This document shows, piece after piece, positions 56,281 to 64,000 of a stretch of 64,000 bases of DNA (position 1 is its first letter; every line of letters begins with the position of its first letter). The notes under the pieces were generated by a model that did not search any database, had not been told where the DNA came from, and saw only the letters and a program-made list of their open reading frames with translations. Source of the stretch: Mermis nigrescens (Eukaryota; Nematoda; Enoplea; Mermithida; Mermithidae); NCBI GenBank assembly GCA_036768485.1, contig JAVLUZ010000167.1, forward strand, positions 837,158-901,157, given 5' to 3'. The position numbers and the translations under genes were made by a program.

Positions 56281-56949
56281 TCATGCATGGGAGACCAGAA
56301 ATGAGTAATGATACATCAGAGTCTGAACAAATGACAGTTGATGATAGTAATGAAGGCAGTGATGATGAGAATTCTTCAGATGTGTCTGAAGACAGTTCAA
56401 ATATGGCTTAAATTTAAACTGGTTGGACTAAGCCGTTTGGCGCTGTTTAGTAAAAGTCGTGCTTTCAGGTTTTGAAGATATTCCAGATAGTATACAAGAC
56501 CTTCAAACAGAACCATTTTGCAGCAGTTTTGTTAAGATCCATATTCTGTATGATTTGAATCACTCCTAGATGTTCTAAATGAAAGTGAATTAAGGGTAGA
56601 ACTAGAATGCGCTAATGATTTCTACCGGTAAACATTAAAGTTTAGCCAAAAGGAAGCTGATGAGACAGCTTGGGCCAGCCGAAAATACATGTTTATAAAA
56701 TGGATTAGACAAAAATGCCGATCTATCTGAGGATGAGCAGATGAAACGAGTAGACTATAATGAAGTTGTCACATCTATTGAAGAGTCTAGCAGTGCTCTG
56801 CAAAACTATCCAGATCGGATGAAAATGCTCAGAATATAATCAGTACACTATTCAAAAAAATATATACTATCCAATTAATTTATTTGAAAAAAATTTCCAC
56901 ATTTATCATAGTTTCGCAGATCAGCGTTTTTCTGAGATAACTTTATTGA

Positions 56950-57470
56950 TAAATAAATTATTTCCAATAGAAGAATGTGTTAAGCTTTTTGACATCCCTG
57001 GTCGTTGTCTTGCTTTTAATTTGAAGATTGTTGGAATAGATTTTTGATCAATTGGATTATATGCTTCTGCTAAAAGTCATGGAAGAGTTCAATTTGTTAA
57101 ATTTTTAAAGAATATCTCATTTAAATATGAACATTACGATGAAATTATTTTTGCCAGTGATTTTAATTTTGTAGAAGATTCAGAAAAGGATAGAAAGCCT
57201 AAATGGACTGGAAGAAATGAAATAGGGAAAGTAGAATTTGATGAAATTAAACAGTATGTTTTAGTAGTAGATCTTTTTGAACATAAGCGGAAATAATTCT
57301 TTACTTTTACGTCGACACAGCATAGTTTATCCAGAATAGATAGAATATATTGTACCGATTATCTGCGGAAAAATCTAATAAGACATTATGTAATTAATAT
57401 AAGTTTCCTGCAACATAAAGCAGTTATTGCTAATTATTCATCGGATAAATCTGCTTTAATAGGTCCCATA
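56950..57470 (+). pseudogene. Endonuclease domain of the L1/Tx1-like element
   Basis: Contains 'IIFASDFNFVEDSEKDRK' (GDFN-like motif with Ser) and 'SRIDRIYC', then 'QHKAVIANYSSDK' in place of the SDH block. One stop at about 57296. Confidence 0.55.
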
Positions 57471-57693
57471 TTTGTGGGATGAATGTTTTACTTTTGAAAC
57501 AAAACAATAAATTAAAAGAAATCGTTAATAGATATTTTAGAGGTATTTTCGAAAAAAGATAAATATCATTTTTTTGTTAAAACAGTGGGAATCAATGAAA
57601 ATTAAGATCGCAGAAAAATGTAAGCAAATTAGTATTGAAGTTTCTAGACGAAAAAAGAAAGTGAGATATTTTCTAGAAAAAGACATTTAATTT

Positions 57694-59340
57694 TTGAAAG
57701 AAAAGATTTCCTTTTTTCCAAATAATTTAATGCTTATGAAAGAGTTAGATCAGAAATTAAAAGTAATGGGTGATTATGAACTAGCTGAAATAAATTCTCA
57801 TCTTCAAGAGACGCATTATCAAAATTTGATCTTAGATAGGCATACAATGATAACGGCGAAGCAAGCGCGAAAATCTTCTGCTTCTTTTAGGCGTAAGACA
57901 TGCATTAAAAACTTAGATGGTTCAGTAATTAATGATCAATTTGAAATTCTGAGGGAAGTGAAAAATCAATATATCGTTATTATTAAGGAATTTGGTACTA
58001 ATAAAAATGCTATCAAATATTTTATGGACTGTGAGAATTACCCTAAGTTAAAGGAAGGAAATAATAATTAATTTAGAAGCTGAAATAACTGAAAATGAAA
58101 TTTAAATTGCTGTTAATGGATTAAAAATGGGAAAATCGTCAGGTAGTGATGGAGTTTCTGCAGAATTTCACTTCAGGTTTCTAGATGAAGTTATACCGAT
58201 CTTACATAAAGTTTTTAGTGGTATTTGTGTAATAGGTGTATTATCACCGTCAATGTATAAGGAAATAATCAGTCTAATATATGAAGGAAAAGGAGATAGA
58301 GCTTTACTAAGTAATTAGAGATTATTACTTTATTGAATGTTGATTATAAAATTTTTACAAAAATTTTGTATAATCGAATAAAGGTAGTTTCTCCTAAATT
58401 AGTTAATTTTAATCAGATATGCGCAGTTCCATTGAGGAATATAAGAGATGGAATGTCGTGCTTTATTTTCGTCTATATTAGCAATAAATGATAATAAATG
58501 TTCAGGTTTTATTTTATCACTTGATCAGAAATCTGCCTCTGATGTAATAGAATGGATTTATTTGGAAAAAACGTACTATCATAAATGCTATACACAAAAA
58601 AGGGAAAGTTTGTTCATCAGTTTTAGTTAATGGTTCCTTGATTTCAAATTGAAAGGGGATAAGGCAGGGTTGTCCATTATCACCAATTTTATACGTATTA
58701 GTTGCAAGACTTTTTGTAATAGAATTAGAAATAATCCTGATATATGCGGGATTTCATTAATAAATGATGAAATTAAATTGAGTAATTATGCTGATGATAC
58801 TAATTTTATACTGAAAAGTCTTGCTTCTGTAGAAAAATTTTTTGAAGAATATGACAAATTTAATGAGGCTAGTGGGGCTCCCTTAAATTTAGAACGACAC
58901 AAATTTTAATAATTCGTGAGAATCATAATTTTCCTCAAGATTATAAAAAATATCTGGTTGATGACTCTAAAATTTATGGAATAATTTTTAATAAGACAGG
59001 TATCACAGAAAATTCTAATTTTAAATGTGTTGAAAGCGTTTCGCATAAGTTGATGAAGTCAAAACCGCATTGTGAATTTTCTTTAGAGTCTAAAGCAAAT
59101 TTTATCGATACATACTATTTTTCAAAAATGTGGTACATCGCAACATTCATTAGACCACCAAATAAGATAATTAATTCAACGAATAAAGTGGTTCAAAAGG
59201 TTTTATGGTACCCTGTACGTAAGCCAAAAATTACACGTGATATAAATCGAAATTCTGCGAAATCAAAAGGAATTGGTATAGAAAATATAAATAAAAAAGT
59301 CGATGCTATGAGACTTTTGCTTTTATTTGATGTTACATAA
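57694..59340 (+). pseudogene. Reverse transcriptase of the L1/Tx1-like element
   Basis: 'GKSSGSDGVSAEF' (58129-58166), a 'TLLNVDYKIFTKIL' stretch near 58328, 'FILSLDQKSASDV', 'GIRQGCPLSP'-like sequence near 58655 across a shift, and the intact catalytic box YADD at 58787-58798. The downstream thumb is in several frames, with 'KGIGIENINKKVDAMR' near 59270. Confidence 0.75.
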
Positions 59341-59699
59341 GCTTGAAAATCAAATTTATTACGATTTTTTAATGCTAAAATACATGCAATTGAAATTAAT
59401 GGATTCAGTGTGTTTGGGATTCAAAAATGTTACGCCTTATTTTAAGGAACTTTTAATACGTGGAAGAAAAACATCATTTTTCAGATAATCAGACTTATTT
59501 TAATTTAGAAGCTTCGGTTTATGATTTAAACAAAATTCCAACAGAATTCATTTATTCAAATATTATTAAAAATCTTTTGATTTAGCAATTAAAAAGCTTT
59601 TAATTGAATGGAATAATTTTGTAGGATATGAAATTAATTTTGTTTCTTACTCTAAGCTGAATTTTTCGAGAGAAATTAAAGCATATGCTAAACATATAC

Positions 59700-60263
59700 A
59701 TTTTTGTTGTTTTAAATAATGCATTAAAAACTCGTGACCGATTAAGTCGATGGAGAAATGTTACGTCTTCTTGTAAGTAGTGTTTATTTATTGGGAGGAA
59801 TTTTACTGAAACAAATGTTCATGCCTTATTAGATTGCGAACGGCTTCAAATGTTTTGGCAAAAATTTTCTGATGTTTTGATGCGAAATAATTTACAAATT
59901 TGTGTAGAAAACAAAATTTTTGGGTATATCATATCAGATAATTTATTAGAAAAATGTTTAAACATCATTATACAAATAGCGCATACTTGTATTTGGGTGA
60001 CAAGAAATGATTTAGAAAGAAATGACGAATTAATTGATATTTGGAGATATTTTGTCACAATAATAAAGAATTGTTTCACTGGTAGAAACGCATTCATCGT
60101 AATGATATTACACCTAAAATCAAAGATTTGTTACTCAATAACATTTAAAGAAATGCTATTAAGTGACTATTTTGTGCTTTTACTAACCTTGCAGCGTTTA
60201 TTGTATTACTGTATATTATTTTTGTTCGTAAGGTATATTAAATGTTATACTAACCCCTTTTAA
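59700..60263 (+). pseudogene. C-terminal domain of the L1/Tx1-like element
   Basis: 'RLSRWRNV' then C-x2 (stop) -C...H-x4-C (59766-59842), followed by ERLQMFWQKF in an open stretch to 60263. The zinc-knuckle-plus-WxxF layout is common at the end of L1-group ORF2. Confidence 0.55.
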
Positions 60264-60344
60264 CTTTATTGTCAAGCGCCCCTTCTCTTCATGGCGCGAA
60301 TCGATTTTCTCTAATAAAAAAAGAAAAAAACACACACACAGGTG

Positions 60345-61187
60345 TGCGCGCGCGTGCATAGACATGCTTAATTACAAAAATATTAAGTCATTGAAGAGTT
60401 GTAAGACTTACACTCAAAAATCATTTTACTTCCGGAGTGTTGCAAAACTTCGATTTTTTCAAAAAGTCTTTTTTACATCGAGTTTGCGATTTTATCTCTT
60501 AATTTTCTTTACATCAATTAGCTATATAAAGTTTACACTACTAAGTTATTGTAGTGGTTTGAAGTTTACACCAAAATTCAATTTTTTTCCATTGCGTTGC
60601 AAAAGGAGAATTTCTTATCAAAATGTTCTCCCTAATATAGTATTACAAATCTGACTGTACGTTTCCTTTACACCCGATACTTCTCTAAAGTTCACACTAA
60701 AATTTGACATTATTTCTAGTACTCTGCGGAAGCTTATTTTTTAAATGTACATTTTAATGTTGGGATACTGTAAGATTTCTTTGAAACCCGTAGATTTATA
60801 TGCTTACACCAAAAAATTTACATCATTTCTAAAGCGTTACAGGAGCTAAATATATTCAGAACATTCTTTGTAACGTTAGAATTACAAATCTGACATGTTC
60901 TCGTTAACGCGGAAGCAGCATTAGGCTTACATTGATAATTAACATTAAATCCAGAACATTGCAGAAGCTTGATTTCATTCCAAATGTCCCCATTAATAGC
61001 GTGCAGTTCACAAATAAAACGTTTGATCTGTTCAAATGACATAAGGTTGTCTTGTTTAGAAAAGATAAAGCTGATGATAAGAACAATCTTGTTTCAAATG
61101 TTCTTGGACTGTTGTCTTTATTTTGGCATGTTATCGCACGTGTTTGTTGCCTGATCTATTAAATATTGCTGATTAAAAAGAGTTGAG
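60345..61187. repeat. Degenerate tandem repeat with 'ttacaccaaaatt' core
   Basis: Units around 60566, 60692, 60801 and 60935 share ordered words (ttacac(c/t)aaaatt...; gcgttgcaaaagg / ctctgcggaagctt / gcgttacaggagct / cattgcagaagctt). Spacing is about 110-135 bp. Non-coding. Confidence 0.45.
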
Positions 61188-62131
61188 TACTAGCTAAGAC
61201 AAATGATCCGATAGTACTAAAAAAGGACGAATATACTTACAATGACGTATCATTGAAGACATAAAAAGAGACACTAGGAAAAGGTCACCTTAGCCTGTGA
61301 GAGTTATATAAATCTGCTAAAAATTGGACTTCCGCTTAGCAATGCAAAACAAGCATGGCAGCGTATTCTACATCCAGCAGAAGCCGAGCAGCCTTGCCGG
61401 TCGGGTGATGGTCAAAAACAACGTTTTTGAGCCAAAATTACCTTGAAATTTACTACAAGCGTTAAAATAGCCTTAAAACTACCTTTTCGCACAGTTTCTG
61501 GTCAATTTAAAGCTATTTGGGAGAAAGTGTTTGGTTTTCATCTAATTTTGGCCATCATTTTGCCTTCTTTTTGTGTGAAAATTTCAACTTCTTCTATTAA
61601 ATGGGAGTTATAACCCGCCAAATCTCTCCTTGCGTGCGCTCTCTGGTTGCAAATCGGTTGAAAAATTAAATAACATGGATAGCTCATTGCTTAAAAAGCG
61701 ATTACTTTTTTAAAAACGATACATCGTGCATTTTCAAGCTAGGAAAGCATGCATTGCTATTTGGCTGCAATTCACAGCATATTATGCTAGTCATAATTCA
61801 TTTAGAAAGCCTTTAAGGATCTATTTATACGATTGAAAGAGAAGTTGGATATTGATACGAAACTTGATGATTAAAATGTAACAAACTTTCTTCCTTATCT
61901 CTTTTTATCGGCCAGTGAAGAACGTTTAGTGGAAGCACGTTTTAAAGACCGCAGATCGAACATACTTGGATTTTTTGCTTCATTTCAGTTAAAGTATAAT
62001 TTTAAGCAAATCTTACATCTTTCACAGCGTAATTGACTTTTCCCTAGTCCTCTCCTTTTAATTTCCTTAATGGAGCGTCATCCTTAGTATATTCGTTCAC
62101 TTAAGTTCCATCAGAGTATTTTTTTATACTA
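61188..62131. mobile_element. Family B inverted-repeat element, uninterrupted copy
   Basis: The left arm (61188-61380) and right arm (61950-62131) are inverted, each beginning near (t)acta. The interior (61440-61660) is the unfilled counterpart of the Polinton target, reading 'ccttgcgtgcgctc' where the other copy has the insertion at CGCGTG. Confidence 0.7.
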
Positions 62132-64000
62132 ATATATTAATGCACGATAATACATGGTTTTGAATGACTCGCGCAATAGCCCAGTCCCAATGGTGATCAT
62201 AATAGAACTTATGGTCAGCGACTGATAGATGGGTCCAGTAAATTATCAATTTATGAAACACGACAGACGTGCAAAGAAACATAGAATGTATTATTATATG
62301 AAGCTTGACGGATGAGTAAGCGGAGCAAGTGAGGTAAGTGACTCGGTTGGTCTTCCTCTGCTCTAAATCAAAATACCTTAAAAATAAAAAGTTAAATTCA
62401 TATTTGAGAGCAAATTAAAAAAATCAAGAAAATTAATTGCATTTAAATTTAAATTCGAATAATAAAACGGACCTTTTGAACAATTTCTCTGCCATCATTC
62501 TTTAGCCGATGCATAATAGCTACAGTAACGAAAGCTTTACATACAACCAGCTGATGACTTTTTGTCTTAACACCTGCATAATAAAGTCAATCAATGGTTA
62601 TTCACATTCATATGTACCTAAAATTTTATTACTGTATTCTTATTTTTTTCCCTCAAAAAAAACACGGTGGCGAGAAAATTGTTCAAAAAGTCCTAAAAAC
62701 TACGGCGCTTTGATAAAATAAAATGTCATATTCTGATCGCTTTGTAAGGATCTATTATATTCCATCAGATATGGTAAAAATTTGAAATTATTTTCTTACT
62801 ATTTACTAAACTTTATTTGATATCACTATCAAACCTGTTTCGCATGATATAAATTTCTGCTAAAATAGAAATAGCCAAATAATTACCCTAACGCTTTTAT
62901 ATTACTTTGATTCTCTGATTTATCAGCAAGTATATATCAGGTAGAATCAGTTCTGATGTGAGAATCTGACGCTTCATTTATTCGTTATAAGTTCTTCGAA
63001 CATCGGATTGCAGGTGTTGCTTTTGCATCAAAAATATAATTACTAAAAAGTTGTCGCGAAAGAATTCGGAGAACCTGGCATGCAATGCAGTGCTTGGGAT
63101 AAACAGAACACTGGATAAATATGAAATGAATATTCATAGTCAGTGAAGGCAGAGGATGATAACAATTTTAATAGCTGATGACAAAATAGAAGGTTACACG
63201 AAGCTCACCTTCTGAGACCAGCATTTCTTGGCAAACTAAAAATGTGATCAGCAGGGTAATGGAGTATGAAATTTTATTTAATGAAGAACTCAATGCAATA
63301 ACAATTAGGATCACTAATATGCATATTGAAACTCAGATAAGCATTTCAGGCTCTATAAGTTTACTAAAATAGGCTTGCAGCTTTTTCTAAGAATCATCAG
63401 CTGACATGAACTGGCCGCTTTCGGTAAATGTGCATCAATTCAACGGGTCATAGGGCTGTTGTTAATGTATAATGGCTTTAAATCGTTAAGTGAAAACTCC
63501 AACTCGATGTAGGTGGATGTGAAATCAAACTGTAAGAACTCCGGCCTGGATAGATCAGATGCATCGTAGCATCATAGCTGGGCAGCACCGAGTTATGAGG
63601 GAGGGGTTCGTTTTTACAGGTCAAAAAAGTCTTACAAATGGTGGTATTGCAATTCACCATTTTTCAACGTTTCTCATCAAGCACTATCTGCATATTAGCA
63701 AGCATAACTGGCGAAAAAAATATGAAACAATATCAAAGATTGAATTCTTTGATAGTAAGTATTTTGGTTTCTGAGGGATTTGGCCGTCTGCGGAATGCAT
63801 ACCCATTTCAAGGCCGCCCGTCCAAGCCCATGTGAGCGTAGCATGGTCTACATGATGGTGAGAAGTCCAAAAGCATTTCTTAGCCGAACCAACCAGTCAC
63901 ATTCACCAGAAAATTCCGATTTCATACAATTCTGGCCCTCATACTTGCTTCATTTCTCTGAAATCGATCTCGATTATCTAAATTCTAAATATTATTGTGC
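62132..64000. repeat. Remainder of the paralogous segment
   Basis: Matches 48426-50400 apart from the 440-bp hAT-like insertion, which is absent here (site at 62940-62955). No gene supported. The match runs to the window edge. Confidence 0.75.
63573..63836. mobile_element. hAT-type MITE family A copy
   Basis: Starts catagctgggcag and ends gcccatgtgag, flanked by identical 8-bp duplications CGTAGCAT (63565-63572, 63837-63844). Shared by descent with 49922-50191. Confidence 0.88.

Larger units (their letters stand above)
56281..60340 (+). mobile_element. L1/Tx1-like non-LTR retrotransposon, heavily decayed
   Basis: An acidic/serine-rich ORF1-like start (56290-56410), endonuclease pieces (56950-57470), RT (58080-58910), a long C-terminal region with a CCHC-like motif (59766-59842), and an A-rich/CA-rich end near 60310-60340. 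Stops and shifts throughout. More AT-rich and more decayed than the RTE-like element. The clade is a tentative call. Confidence 0.7.

Noticed and set aside
60364..60654. 96-codon plus-strand frame
   Set aside because: Lies in a degenerate tandem repeat and has no domain-like pattern.

Overview
The window reads as AT-rich nuclear DNA from an invertebrate animal. Evidence for this is a serine protease gene split by GT-AG introns, long gene-poor stretches, and a dense load of animal-type transposons (Polinton/Maverick, Ty3/Gypsy, two non-LTR retrotransposons, several non-autonomous DNA transposon families). I cannot name the species. Nothing looks bacterial, organellar or CRISPR-like.

Layout. 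0-3 kb: a non-autonomous hAT-like element carrying a 20-bp minisatellite. 3.2-6.9 kb: decayed minus-strand remnant of a Polinton (packaging ATPase tail, a conserved Polinton protein, a pVI-like protein, major capsid, protease, last structural gene), itself hit by a small inverted-repeat element. 7-10.8 kb: small inverted-repeat elements and degenerate tandem repeats. 10.8-22.0 kb: a Ty3/Gypsy LTR element with a 4-bp target duplication and a tRNA-Leu primer site; its 5' LTR is split by a 3.1-kb element with about 0.5-kb inverted repeats. 22-25 kb: repeats. 25.4-29.0 kb: the only convincing host gene, a minus-strand S1 (trypsin-fold) serine protease. 29-38 kb: gene-poor, with a tandem duplication, a near-perfect hairpin and a foldback element. 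38.27-47.98 kb: a Polinton with both terminal inverted repeats and an exact 6-bp target duplication (CGCGTG). 48-50.4 kb and 61.6-64 kb: two paralogous segments. 52.6-55.6 kb: RTE-like non-LTR element. 56.3-60.3 kb: second, more decayed L1/Tx1-like non-LTR element.

Main result. The 9.7-kb Polinton encodes, between integrase and packaging ATPase, an intact intronless 171-residue TATA-binding protein (TBP-like). It has two direct repeats, both SGK-x3-GAK signatures, and phenylalanines at all four expected DNA-intercalating positions. Eight element genes, including the TBP gene itself, have a perfect TATAAATA octamer on the correct strand 32-45 nt before the likely start codon. The TBP and ATPase genes are divergent, with two interleaved boxes in a 45-bp gap. 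The older Polinton remnant keeps boxes at the two corresponding gene starts that survive. The simplest reading is a transposon/virus lineage that carries its own promoter-recognition factor matched to a uniform promoter. I do not know of a described TBP in animal Polintons. The element is not autonomous now: its polymerase gene survives only as a fragment whose end has been absorbed into both inverted repeats, and integrase, major capsid, protease and others carry stops or frameshifts. TBP, ATPase and two small structural genes remain open.
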